This document shows positions 35,241-47,085 of a stretch of 64,000 nt of DNA, one piece after another. A model generated the notes under the pieces. It was given only the letters and a program-made list of their open reading frames with translations. It was not told where the DNA came from and ran no database searches. How positions within the stretch are numbered: the first letter of the stretch is position 1; each line of letters starts with the position of its first letter. Source of the stretch: Tricholomella constricta (lineage: Eukaryota > Basidiomycota > Agaricomycetes > Agaricales > Lyophyllaceae); the NCBI GenBank assembly GCA_013368375.1, contig JAACJP010000031.1:1-64000 (forward strand). The letters are read 5' to 3'. The translations under genes and the position numbers were made by a program.

Positions 35241-35827
35241 ATGGGAGGGATTGTCTTCACCATGCGTGGGCCTGCCCATCTTGGATGTCTTTTCGTCCTC
35301 GGAGCAGGTATCATGATGCTTTTGTACGTCCTTCATTCATCTCCATCTCCTCCTCCGTGCTTAATCAACTCCACAGTGCCGGTTAGCACACCAAGCATTA
35401 CACCAAAAGAGCGCTCTGACACCAGCGCACTCGCACAGGTTTCCCGATCCTCACACATTTCCTCTCCACGATTTAGACGACCTTCAACCTTGGCAGCATC
35501 AACGCAACCAGCCAAATTGCTGACAACCCCACCTCAATCATCCCCCGGTCCCCCCACACCGCGTCTTAGTCCCAGTTCCACGATCTCCAGGTCTTTCTCC
35601 AGTACCACATCCTCCGCCATGCCTCCCATCTTTGATAAGCCCACCGTCGACAAATACGACTACATTCTCATCGGAGGAGGTAGCGGTGGATCTGCATCTT
35701 CGGTATGTACAATCTGCTGGGCTCATGGCGGAAATGCCTCCTTATCAGCACCGAGCAGCTCTCTATGGCAAGAAAGTTGCCGTCGTGGAAGTCGACCCAT
35801 ATCTCGGTGGGACTTGTGTCAACGTCG
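35241..35827 (+). pseudogene. Captured 5' fragment of a glutathione reductase gene
   Basis: From the ATG at 35619 the frame reads MPPIFDKPTVDKYDYILIGG then GSGGSASS. After a retained intron (35703-35748) it continues HRAALYGKKVAVVEVDPYLG then GTCVNVG. This is the FAD-binding N-terminus of glutathione reductase. The piece stops at a normal-looking GTGAGT donor after CVNVG, just before the second redox cysteine of CVNVGC, and no further exon follows. An upstream stretch ending SRSFSSTTSSA could be the mitochondrial leader, as in dual-targeted fungal enzymes. It cannot encode an active enzyme. It sits tail-to-tail with the Opi1 piece. Confidence 0.8.
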
Positions 35828-35886
35828 GTGAGTGAAGATAAAATATATACCTCATGTCCCTCGCTGACTACGATCGTGAATTAGTT

Positions 35887-36538
35887 TGGGGGAGAGGTTG
35901 GAGACTTGCAGTAAACTCGTGGAGGATAAGTATTTGCGCGTCGATATGAGCTGTGGCGTACTGCAGGGAAAGCGTGCCGTGAGCTGAAGTACGGCATTTG
36001 CATTCGGAAAATGACGTACCTGCAGCCATCGAAGGCAGTATTTTGGGCGGCGCATACTCTCTTCGCTCAGTGCTGCACTAAGACCACCGGCTTCGAGTAG
36101 GACCGCCTGCCATCGGCTCCGCTGAGCCACTTGGCGTTCTTCAGTCTGTGTCGAAGAAGACGACGAAGATGATGTTAACTCTGGCGGAGGTGGTGGAGGC
36201 CCAACGAATGGGCTGTTTGCTTGAATCCAGCTTTTTTCCTTACCCCTCCAACCCTTCCTGAGCGCTAGGTTGTCCATTTCCTTCTCCTTCGGTGGCGTGG
36301 AATCCTCGGGAGTATTGTCTATCGCAGACCCTTCCGATCCCTCAGGCTTTAGCTTGACCTTCGGTTGACCGGGGACTTGTGATTCAGGTGGACAGGTTTC
36401 GCTCGCACTTGTTAGCATTCGCCGACTCGTACTTGGGGATGTGGCAAGAGTATTTTCGCCAGAGGATGGTCGGCGATACCTGTCAAGCTGCAATAAATAC
36501 ATAATTGATTGCCATGCCCTCGCCCTCGCTTTGCACAC
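35887..36538 (-). pseudogene. Captured fragment of an Opi1-type transcription regulator gene
   Basis: On the minus strand, acidic and proline-rich sequence is followed by RSRWQAVLLEAGGLSAALSE then ESMRRPKYCLRWLQ. After a retained intron (36019-35961) it reads YATAHIDAQILILHEFTASL. That is the core of Opi1-family proteins, repressors of phospholipid synthesis genes in yeast. Only this middle part is present; the start and end of the gene are missing, and the fragment ends beside the glutathione reductase piece near 35880. A probable further intron boundary lies at its 5' side (near 36490). Confidence 0.75.
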
Positions 36539-37300
36539 CCCAGCCTATCCCCTCCGTGCTGCGACACACCCAAGGAGGCGTACACCAAGAAGTCGTACCA
36601 TAACCCAACGGATGAGTTCAACCTTGGACGGCAGGATGTTTTATTCCAGCGACGATCCGTATTACGAGGCGGTGGATCTGCTTTTTTCTTTGACTACTAC
36701 ACGATAGTATCCGTTTCATTTTCACATAGTTCATGTAGGAGAAGTAGTGACGCATATACATCGCTCTATCTTAGAGCTCTATTTTTAGACGATGAGGCTG
36801 CCCTAAACTAACCCGTCGTATATAATCTGCTACCACACCTGCCAACACTTTCCCTCCTGACGCGCACGAACCAGCCTCTACAGTGGGAGCTACTGGCCGT
36901 GTTACCCAGCGGACTCAGAGCCCTGGTAACCAGAGTGCGACGTCAATCCCTACCTTGATCTTACCTCAATCCAAACTTTCTTACATTTACTTGGACACCT
37001 GGCGAGCGAGCCTCGAGGACAATGTGGCGATGACATGGGCGGCTGGCGTAATAATAACGCCGACTTGCTCCTGTGTGGAGCAAAAAATTGTTACTCGTGG
37101 CCTTTGACGGGTGCCGTGTTTGCAAAACAAGGCTGAACAGAGAAACTGACCGTTACATGCTATAGCCATTCCGCCATTTCTCAACATTCTGCACATACTG
37201 TTACTGTGGCCAGCACCGTGCAATTTGCAGTGCTGACCTCTCCGGATACTATCTGATCCTGCATGGACGCTATCCGACAGGTACTTATTACTTATTCCTA
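36539..37300. other. Transposon interior without recognised gene
   Basis: This stretch lies between the Opi1-like and RRM-like pieces. Short open stretches exist but none matches a family I know. It may hold further captured pieces too short or too diverged to name. Confidence 0.4.
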
Positions 37301-37379
37301 TGTTCGACCGTATGCTTTCAATTTTTTTCGCTGATCCGCTTCTACAGTCCCACAGCGCACCGCTGTCCTCGCGCTCCCC

Positions 37380-37745
37380 GTCGACCCTCACAAAAGATGA
37401 TATCGAGATCGTCATTCAGATGGCTACCTCCTCTCATGCCTCACCCGACGGATGCTCAGGCCCACTCAAGGACACACGCACCCAGCTCTTTGTAGGAAAC
37501 GTGAGTCCCTCCCCCATCTCCTAACAACCCATCTAACCATCCCTCCTCCTTCAGCTCCCCTACCGCGTCCGCTGGCAAGACCTCAAGGATTTTTTCCCGC
37601 CGCGCAGGCACCGTCCTATGCGCCGATGTGCCAGACAAACGATCTTGTGGTGTCCTTCTAGCCACTGCAGAAGACGCGGGGCGGGCGATAGATCTTTTCA
37701 ACGGCTACTCTTGGCAAACCCCATCCTCGAAGTCAGGCAGGATCG
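37380..37745 (+). pseudogene. Captured fragment of a Gbp2-like RRM protein gene
   Basis: TQLFVGN is joined across a retained intron (37501-37554) to LPYRVRWQDLKDFF, an RRM start. Then, with frame changes, come AGTVLCADV, GVLLATAEDAGRAIDLFNGY and SWQTP. This is the first RRM of Gbp2/Hrb1-type poly(A) RNA-binding proteins, where the expected form is QLFVGNLP followed by VRWQDLKDLF. At least two frameshifts are present, so it is not functional. Confidence 0.7.
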
Positions 37746-37789
37746 CCTGTTGTGGCCCTATTCTTACGACTCCTGCGCTTCTGATACCC

Positions 37790-37905
37790 TGCTGCCTCAA
37801 GCCTCGACAAGAGCTCAGCAGAGCCCGAGGAGGAGAACACCATCAGATCTTTCTCTGTCTTGCCTGACTCGAGGTACTCGGAATACGAATGCGGGTAAAT
37901 AATTT
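37790..37905 (-). pseudogene. Possible captured fragment of a peroxisomal ABC-D transporter
   Basis: Minus-strand frame LLLDQIIYPHSYSEYLESGK then TEKDLM resembles the segment between Walker A and the signature motif in ABC-D transporters (typically LRDQxIYPHSYxE). Neither Walker A nor the signature motif is visible in the piece. It is convergent with the RRM fragment. The call rests on about 25 residues. Confidence 0.4.
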
Positions 37906-38141
37906 GGTCCAGAAGCAGAGCAGCAGTAGCTGCCCAACAACTGGTGATCCATCTTCCAAGGTACGCATACCCTCCTGCACTTATGTTTCGACTTTGGTGG
38001 AGCAACACTGATAGGTTTCAAATCCGTCGCTTCAGGATTTTCATCAGGAACCGGAACTTCTCAAGGTCCTGGGGGATTGAGGAGTATAATGTAGCATAAT
38101 TATCATATAGGCATAAATCATAATGGTAGTTAATACATAAA

Positions 38142-40231
38142 TCAATTGCTCTCGTCGTCGTCGCCTTCAACGACAATCACCTCAGGTAAAATTTGAATTG
38201 CCAACTTCTCTTCCTTTGGTTCTGTCTTTACTGCTGCTAGCCGCGAAGCGCTCTTTGACTTCGACCCTCCTCTACCCTTCCGAGGTAAGTTGTTACGCCC
38301 ACCATGTCGTGTCAGCACCTCACAGGAGAACTTTTTCCACAGTCCTTGATCCATAAAGCCTGCAGCAATAAATCGTGTTCGTTCCTCATTGGATGCGGCC
38401 TCCCAGAGAGCAGAATGTGCATAGAAGGACGTCTTGGGCCATTTCGCAGAAGGGAAGGCCATTTCGAATCGTGTCTTTACATCAGCGGACTCGGAGCGGA
38501 TGGTTTCCATCTTGCTGAAGCCCTCGGCCATGGACCTGACATACTTCAAAGGCCACAGTCCATGCTTCGATGCCGGTGCATCAGCGAGGTTATCGTTTGT
38601 GAGATCGATGATGTCAGAGTTAGCACATTGAACAGCGCTAGGTGCCTGAGAGAGTGGGATAGAGCTCGGTGGTTGTTGGAATGCCTGATTTACAGGAGGT
38701 GGGGTTTTCAATGCCTCCCGAGTTGTCGATGGAATGGGATTGAAGGGGGTTACGGATAATCGGAGGGGTGAGACAGCTCGCAGCGAAGGGCCACCACGGG
38801 AGAGTGTTTGTGGTTCGAGTACTTCGAGAGTAGGACGGGCACGAACATGGCGAGGGCTGTCAACAATCTCCAATGTATCAAATGCACGTTTGCGCGACTT
38901 GACCTGACCAGTCATCTTATCCACAGCTTCTTTCATCCCTGTCCCATGCAATACACCACGTACACGATAGAGCAAGACCTCATGATCCGTGATAGTGCGC
39001 ATCGTCGAAATTTCGTGGTTAATCCATTTTGTCATCGATTTCGAGGGATCAAAGGTTTCGATGAGAGTTGTGTCGCTGATGTCGAGTGCAGCCTGAATGG
39101 CTTTTGAGCATTTTGCAAGTGCGAAAAGGGGATAAGTTGAACAGGGGACATTGTAGATGTCGGGCTCCTCGTTGTCCTATCACAAATTAAATCAGCAACA
39201 TTGGAAAATAGAATAGATTTGATGACATACCTCTTTCCAATAGTGAATGGTCACATTTCGCTTTAACTCTTCCTCAGCAGCTTTCTTTTCAATCAAGCGG
39301 TCGGTATTTGTTCTCCAATCACGTCGCATCTCATCCCTGAAGTCATAATGGTCCGGTCGCAGAGGCTTGGTTGGATTATAATAGCCGCGAGCATCAGATT
39401 CGGGAATGGGAAGCAGGTCGCCATTAATTATGAGGCCTCCAGAAGACATGGCCTGAGTAGAGCCAGCAGGTGCATGTCGGGCTTGCTTGCAAGGTTGACC
39501 TCTTTGAAGTTGATGTTGAAGACAGCACGGCTTACAAAAAGAATAGGTGCAAGTTGTACAAGGTCGGACATCCCTCTTCTTCGACGGATCATGGCAGAGT
39601 GGGCCATTACAGACAGTTTTGGCTGCCCCATTGACAATAATTACACGAGTGGGAGAGGTTGGTGGCCCAGGAACCGGATCGGTCTGCGATTGATCGTGAT
39701 CATTTGCTGATACCCGAAGATCAGTAGCATCTGGACTAGATATTATGGTCCCGTTGGGTGATGATGGGGACTGTGGTGGTTCGTCCTCGACTCCAAGACT
39801 ATCCGAAGTAGTGTCTACAGCCGTAGGAGGACCGACAGTAGATCCAGAAGGAAGAACAGCAGTGGAGCACAAGTTAGGCACTTTAGGCTTTGGGATTCGG
39901 ATCAGAAGTCGTTCGCGAGGAAGGATTTTCACAGGTGTCATTGGTAGTGACAACAGATCATGCAGTGACAAGTTTGGAAGACTGTTGATTGGTGTCGGAT
40001 CGATATCAGTTGTAGGGAGGTCCGGCCTCCACTTGATAAAGTGTGATAGATGTGCCGGAGCAGTGCACTTGATGTAAATAATAGAATCAGAGATCTGTGA
40101 GGTCCCAGATAGCAAGAAACACGTACACATTCATACCAGTACCCTCGATTAGTAGAGTCCTTAGTTCCACGGCAGACACGAGTAGTAACATTGGCTTTGC
40201 AGCCTTGAGTGGGGCAAAATTTCGAAATCAT
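38142..40231 (-). CDS. GRF zinc-finger protein carried by the KDZ transposon
   Basis: Three exons in phase (40231-40127, 40094-39231, 39176-38142), about 667 aa. The N-terminus reads MISKFCPTQGCKANVTTRVC, NRGYWYEC, spliced to SDSIIYIKC and LSHFIKWRP. This fits the GRF zinc-finger pattern (Cys...NxGxxYxC...C...FIxW), a fold that binds single-stranded DNA in TOP3A, APE2 and NEIL3. A second Cys cluster follows near residue 195: CNGPLCHDPSKKRDVRPCTT, then CTYSFCKPCC. The C-terminal half has a Lys-rich helix, Ser/Pro-rich linker and a conserved-looking LWPLKYVRSMAEGF block. The gene is undamaged and reads inward from the right end. An accessory role in transposition is inferred from position only. 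Confidence 0.7.
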
Positions 40232-40305
40232 TGAGCTGCAGAGATGACAGTGACAGTAACAAGGCGAGGATGGGGAGTGAGTGAGCGAGGACTTGGGTGG
40301 TGCTG

Positions 40306-40313
40306 TTTATATA
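40306..40313 (-). promoter_or_regulatory. Probable TATA box of the GRF gene
   Basis: TATATAAA on the minus strand lies about 75 bases upstream of the ATG at 40231. Confidence 0.5.
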
Positions 40314-40385
40314 CCCTATGGGATGGCCACTGGCCATGAACTCAGAACAATGTGTATAATGATGTACATGAATGAGCGGTGCTGC

Positions 40386-40466
40386 GGCCATGGCCAAGGC
40401 GCAACACCTGGCCAAACCGACGCGATGCCATGGCCAAGGCACAACACCTGGCCAAACCGACGCGAT
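40386..40466. repeat. Tandem duplication, about 41-bp unit, two copies
   Basis: The unit starts GCCATGGCCAAGGCRCAACA and ends CCGACGCGAT. Copies are at about 40386-40426 and 40427-40466 with one visible difference. It lies in the upstream region of the GRF gene, within the transposon. Confidence 0.85.
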
Positions 40467-40668
40467 GCGATGAGAGCGTGACTTACACACACACATCACG
40501 TGGAATCAACAGTGGACGGGCGAAAAACATTTGTGTGGGTTCACATTGCAAATTTATCTGAGTCCACTTTTTTGGGTGTTTACTTTTTTAATTTTGCGGT
40601 GAGTTCACCTTAATATGGTGGAGTTCAATTTCCTGTTCCAAAGTTCACATTATTTTGTTCAGAAACAT

Positions 40669-40695
40669 ATCTGAACGTTTATTCTCTACTGTCAA
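40669..40695 (-). repeat. Right terminal inverted repeat of the KDZ element
   Basis: Read on the minus strand it begins TTGACAGTAGAGAAT and matches the left terminus at 32313. Confidence 0.75.
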
Positions 40696-40779
40696 AGTTC
40701 TGAGGGGCGTGGGTCTCCGCTCACGCGACCCGAAACGCGTTCCTCCTTCATCCCCTGCCTCCGTTCAGAGGACTTTCGT

Positions 40780-42893
40780 GCGGTGACAAGCACATGATTC
40801 GCGCGCCTTGATCTGGACTCTCTCATCACCTCGACGCGTCGCGAGGCCCTTGCGACCGCACCGCCTAGCAAGACGTGCCGCCGCAATTCATTCGAATTCT
40901 TCTCTAATCTCTTCTCTATGCCTGTCACACGACACCGAACTACTCGCTCAGTCTCCAGGCTCAAAGTCTGGCCGCAATTTGCCGGACGGTTCCCGTTATC
41001 ATTAAGTAGGGTATATCCAGATCACAACCCTCCGATGGTTGCGACCGACCATTGTGCAGCGCGAATGGTCGTCCTTCACAGCCATTTTCAAAACGGTAAA
41101 CCCCTTTGAGCTCATCACCAGGGATCAGAATCACACTCGGGGCTACTGTTGCGCAACGATCGTGAGGACGTGATGGATGAACACATGGTTCAAGTGACTG
41201 TATCTCCCTTATGAACTCGAGATACCATTCACAATGGCTACCCCTCGCCCAAACACCCTGCCATTGCCAGCCCCTTCTCTGAACGATGAAGTCGTTGTCT
41301 CTGGCCTCCATTGCCCTCGCCCTGGTCGCGTCTGCCAATGCCCTATCACTCCAATCCAGGGCTCAAGTGCTGCTTGCCGATGGGAAGTCCATGCAGTTTG
41401 GGACGGCACGCAACAATTTTTCCTGGCAAGCATCCGGTGAGTTCATGTCACGTAAATCCGACAATCGACGTAGCTTACACCAGTATCCACAAAGGTATCC
41501 TGTACCAGGGGTGCAAGGATAGCGTCAGCTTCCCTATCAACATCGCGAACTGCTATGCCCTCTCGTTGTCTTCAGACCCGACAGCGCACCTCAATCCAGG
41601 AGCCGCGACACCCAGGCAGCGGATAGAATTCCTCTCACCCGGCGCTGCAGACGGCGTCACTCAAAAGTTCAAGTGGAGATACTAGTAAGCAAGCACTCTC
41701 ACAACACACACCCGACCGCATCTTAAATACAATCGCCCCGGCTTCTCCAGCCTATCCTCCACCGTCGGCACCTCGAGCAAGTTCTTCCACCTGATGCAGC
41801 TCTTCTCGCGCGGCGATGGGAGCCCCATCATCACCCTCGATGCCGTGAACGGCCAGATCAAGATCAAGGACTACAAGCGCGACTGCGTGACGACCGGGTG
41901 CCCGTCCATCCCCCTCGCGAGCTTCACGGACCGCACGACCGTGCATTTCGTCACAGTCACGTACGGCCCCAACGGGCGCATGGACTACGTGGTCAAGGAC
42001 GCTGCCGACCAGAGCAAGATGCTTTTGAGGTATACCGTCACGGGCCAGATGGGATCGCAATCTACTTCGTATGTTCACGCAGGCTGCTATGGAGTTGACT
42101 GTTTCTTAAAAAAAACCTTCTTTTTTTTTGGTTTTGCAGGATCAAGTTTGGCGCTTACAAGGCGACGTTTGAGGGCATGTCAGCTGTGAAGTAGGTCTAC
42201 AGACCTCCCCCCTGAGGATTTGACTGAACATGATTCTTAGTGCCGCGGTGGGCGATTTCGTGAATGAGACTTAGATATTATGTCCAAGCTTAGCCTCAAG
42301 GACTGCTGAGCGCTGCCCGCCGAGCACAATTTATTAATCAGAGGAAATTTGAGCATATTTTAGACTTTCCCGTATACCACTGACATTCCGCTCGTTTACC
42401 TCCTCGCATCCCTCTGAAATCAATTTTTTTTCGGACGTTGTGCTGCGGAGTGTACTGAGTGAGGCCTTGACGTGATATCTCTACATCTCTATAAAGAAAG
42501 AAAGAAACTCCTTTATGGGAGTCGTATACAAGTCCAGCAACCATGTCCAAGCGGACATGATTATATGTTAGTAAGTTGGTAGAAATCTTCTTACTTAACA
42601 CAGCACAGCCAGCTGCCTGCCTATACATATAAAAAAATGCAATGTCATAGGATGAATGGATGCCATGGGGGGGTCGAGAAAAAGTGCAGGTGTTGGTTGT
42701 ATGTATGTACTTATTGTAATGTATATGATTCGTTCGATCTGAGCCAGAGAGAGAGAGGCAGCCAAACGCGAAATGCGAATGCGAAAAGGGGGAGGGGGGG
42801 GGGATGCCAGGGACAGAAAGCGAGAAACAGAGACAGCAGGAGCAGGTTGCATGTGATAGAGAGGTGGCTACCGAATGATATGGGCAGTATCAG
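40780..42893 (+). repeat. Copy B of the 2-kb dispersed inverted repeat
   Basis: Plus-strand counterpart of 7557-9540. It starts about 85 bp right of the KDZ terminus and ends in the 3' flank of CDK1. Similarity to copy A covers promoter-proximal sequence, exons, introns and the 3' flank with its CTCTCT/CATCC tract. Scattered substitutions, and a different homopolymer tract in the last intron, show the copies are not recent identical duplicates. Confidence 0.85.
41286..42194 (+). CDS. Small secreted protein, jelly-roll-like (copy B)
   Basis: Four exons in phase: 41286-41436, 41474-41684, 41751-42068 and 42140-42194, 244 aa. Signal peptide MKSLSLASIALALVASANA. Blocks LYQGCKDSVSFPINIANCYA, FFHLMQLFSRGDGSPIITL, FTDRTTVHFVTVTYGP and IKFGAYKATFEGM suggest a beta-rich secreted fold, perhaps polysaccharide-lyase-like. 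No catalytic residue is assigned. The 37-nt first intron and all splice phases are the same as in copy A. The gene converges on CDK1, as copy A converges on STE24. Both copies are open, so both may be expressed. Confidence 0.75.
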
Positions 42894-42909
42894 CTTCGGA
42901 AGCCTTTCT

Positions 42910-44834
<1,925 letters not shown>

Positions 44835-45450
44835 GCTTGAAAGATGTGAGGATTAAGAGCGAGCGACAGGCGAAACGACAGATGGGGTGGTGAACGAAGA
44901 GATGGCAGAAGCTGATCTGGGCAGTGGCAAGCCGTGTCGTGGGCGCAGCGGAGATAACGTAATTATCGATGGGCCATGCTAGCGCTAAGGAAATATAAAA
45001 CTCACAAAAATAAAAGTCAGATAAATGCAAGGATGAGAGGAAAGACGAGGAGCGCAAAGTCGTGATGAACAGAAACAGCCAGCCACTTTTGTATCGACAA
45101 CTCTTACACAGCCACCGCCGCCGCGGTCCCGCTCATTTGATTTGCATGCTGACCGTTCGTTCCCATTACATCAACATTCAAGCCCAGGTCCATCGCTTCC
45201 CGTATTACGTCCAACACCCACTCAGTATATTTAGAGCTTGGAGACCCTCTGGCAACCATCTCAACGCCTCCAAATACAAATAGAATCGCCACATCAAATA
45301 ACTGCCAGACATTCGACGTCACGAATGTTGGAATGCGGGGCAGAACAACAAAGCCCTCGGTGCGACTTTCGACTGCTCGTTTTGTTGCCTTCTCCATCCG
45401 GATAAAGCCAGTCCGGCGCCACCAGGACACTGCAGGTCGTCCCCATTACC
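44835..45450. other. Intergenic
   Basis: Promoter side of CDK1 and 3' flank of GPN1. An open stretch on the minus strand at 45104-45430 overlaps the end region of GPN1 without splice or domain support. Confidence 0.45.
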
Positions 45451-46966
45451 TCACCCTGGTCGTGGCCAGTTGATTTCCTCGTCCTCGTGTCGTCGCGCGC
45501 GCGTAACGTCAATGTACTGGCTGGGCCACCGGTCCTCATCTACAATAGATCGATCAGGACACGGATAATCAAGTTCGCCAGCACAGCCTTGCGGGATAAG
45601 ATCACCCCGGCGCGTAGAACGACAAACTTACTTTGATCTACGATATTTATATCTCCATCGTCGCCGTCGTCGTCACCGTCGCGATCCTCATTCGGATCCC
45701 ATCGATCAGCGAGCGCACCTTGTGGGTTCTTTGCGCGGTCGATATCCAAGTCCTTCATCAGCCGGTCCATGGAGTCGGCCTTGGCGTCCTGAAGGGTCTT
45801 TGCACGCAGCGCCCGAGCGCGTTCTAGATCCGGAAGATATTCTCTAAATCGAGAAAGGTAAACGCCGATGAGCGTCGGTAGGCAAAATGGCAAATGAATG
45901 GTCCTCGCTTTTCATATTCCTCTCGCGACCCTTCGACGGCGTCAAAAAATTCCTTGATACCATCTCCAGTCATACTCGACACACCCACGGCCTGTGGAGC
46001 AGGGGATTCAAAATGAAGTTCCAACGCAAAACCGCGCGTTTCACTGACTTTGATATTCGTGTAAAATTCATCGAGGACGAGGCTCATGCTGTTCATGAGA
46101 CTGTTCATATACGTCGGTTCGCCTTCCGAGTCCGTCGACCCGTTGTGTGACGCCAGGGCCGCTTGGAACTGCTCGAAATCCTGCATCCATTCAAGCGCAA
46201 AGTCGTGCGGCTGGACATCCGTCTTGTTGAATACCAGTATGAACGGGAGTTTTGTTTTGTAGAGGATGCTGCGAGGGACATGAGAACTCTTATATCAAGA
46301 AACGGAGAGAACGGAACATCAGAACAAGCTCACCTGCATGCGTAGAGCATGTTGGACATAAAGGTGGCAGGGGCGGTTGTCCGCGGTGTATCGATTATGT
46401 ACGCGACGACAGTCGGTATCGAAGACGCGACTGCATCCGTGATGATAGCCCCGGACGCCGACCAAGTGAATATTTCGATCTGTCCAGGGGTGTCTAGAAT
46501 CACATAACTGGATAGCGCATGAGATTAGATTACCAGCTAAGCGGATAGAATCATCAAGGACACGCGACTCACTCGACTGTTTCAGCCCTCTTCTCCACCA
46601 GCCCCAGCACTTGATCGAATTTTGTCGTGAAAAGGTTGAGCGCAGTCAAGATGCCGCCGTTAGGTCCTAGATTGTATCTTGCGTTACAAACACAGTTTGT
46701 CACCCCGCACAGGAGGGAAGGATGTCGGATACACACTGCTTCATGACCTCTGCGTAGTTTACGGTGTCTCTAATGTCTATGTTTGCCTCGAATGGGACGT
46801 GGGTGACCGCAGGGTCGAGATTGAGGATGTACGGCGGCGATGGCGGGTCCTGCGAGTGCAAATACGAGTTGATGCGCTGCACGAAGGTGGATTTACCCGC
46901 TCCGGCCATGCCAATCGTGATGATGGCTATGGCTTTCTTTTTTTCTGTGGAGGTGGAGGGATCCAT
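45451..46966 (-). CDS. NPA3: GPN-loop GTPase GPN1 (Npa3)
   Basis: GTPase needed for assembly and nuclear import of RNA polymerase II. Six exons in phase: 46966-46737, 46677-46573, 46507-46334, 46268-45909, 45843-45632 and 45539-45451, about 389 aa. Motifs: P-loop [23 protein letters not shown], the GPN loop in [29 protein letters not shown], and NKTD of the base-binding site. The C-terminal part has [16 protein letters not shown], an Asp-rich run and a final EEINWPRPG typical of GPN1. I start at [11 protein letters not shown]. The fourth intron (45908-45844) has a GC donor (AA|GCGAGG): no GT is available and protein continuity requires it. Confidence 0.94.
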
Positions 46967-47085
46967 GGCTGGTAAAGTAATGAATGAGGAGGAGAGGCGT
47001 GACAGGCCTGGGGGTCTGTGATGTCGTGTGACGCTTGATCGCGCTTTTGGCACTGCCACCTGCCCGGTGCTTTATTTAGACCACC

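Larger units (their letters stand above)
32313..40695. mobile_element. KDZ-superfamily DNA transposon with captured gene pieces
   Basis: The ends are inverted repeats: TTGACAGTAGAAAATTATCG at 32313 and, on the other strand, TTGACAGTAGAGAATAAACG ending at 40695. Similarity continues through CGTTCNGAT, about 27 bp with four mismatches by eye. Inside are a KDZ transposase (32706-34879, +), a GRF zinc-finger gene (38142-40231, -), and between them (about 35240-37905) pieces of unrelated host genes. GTTCAC-type motifs cluster at both subtermini (32350-32500 and 40530-40690). KDZ elements are known to be expanded in Agaricomycetes. An 8-bp target duplication is expected for related elements; only an imperfect candidate is seen (GAGGGCGT left, GAGGGGCGT at 40702-40710). 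Size is about 8.4 kb. With an open transposase and good termini the copy looks fairly young. Confidence 0.8.

Noticed and set aside
38142..40231. Reading the GRF gene as a TET/JBP dioxygenase, as reported for some KDZ elements
   Set aside because: No HxD...H iron-binding pattern or double-stranded beta-helix strands are visible; the recognisable parts are zinc-binding clusters.
40692..40964. Minus-strand frame beside the KDZ right end
   Set aside because: It straddles the transposon terminus and repeat flank and shows no family pattern.
45104..45430. Minus-strand frame between CDK1 and GPN1
   Set aside because: It starts downstream of the GPN1 stop, without promoter, domain or splice support.
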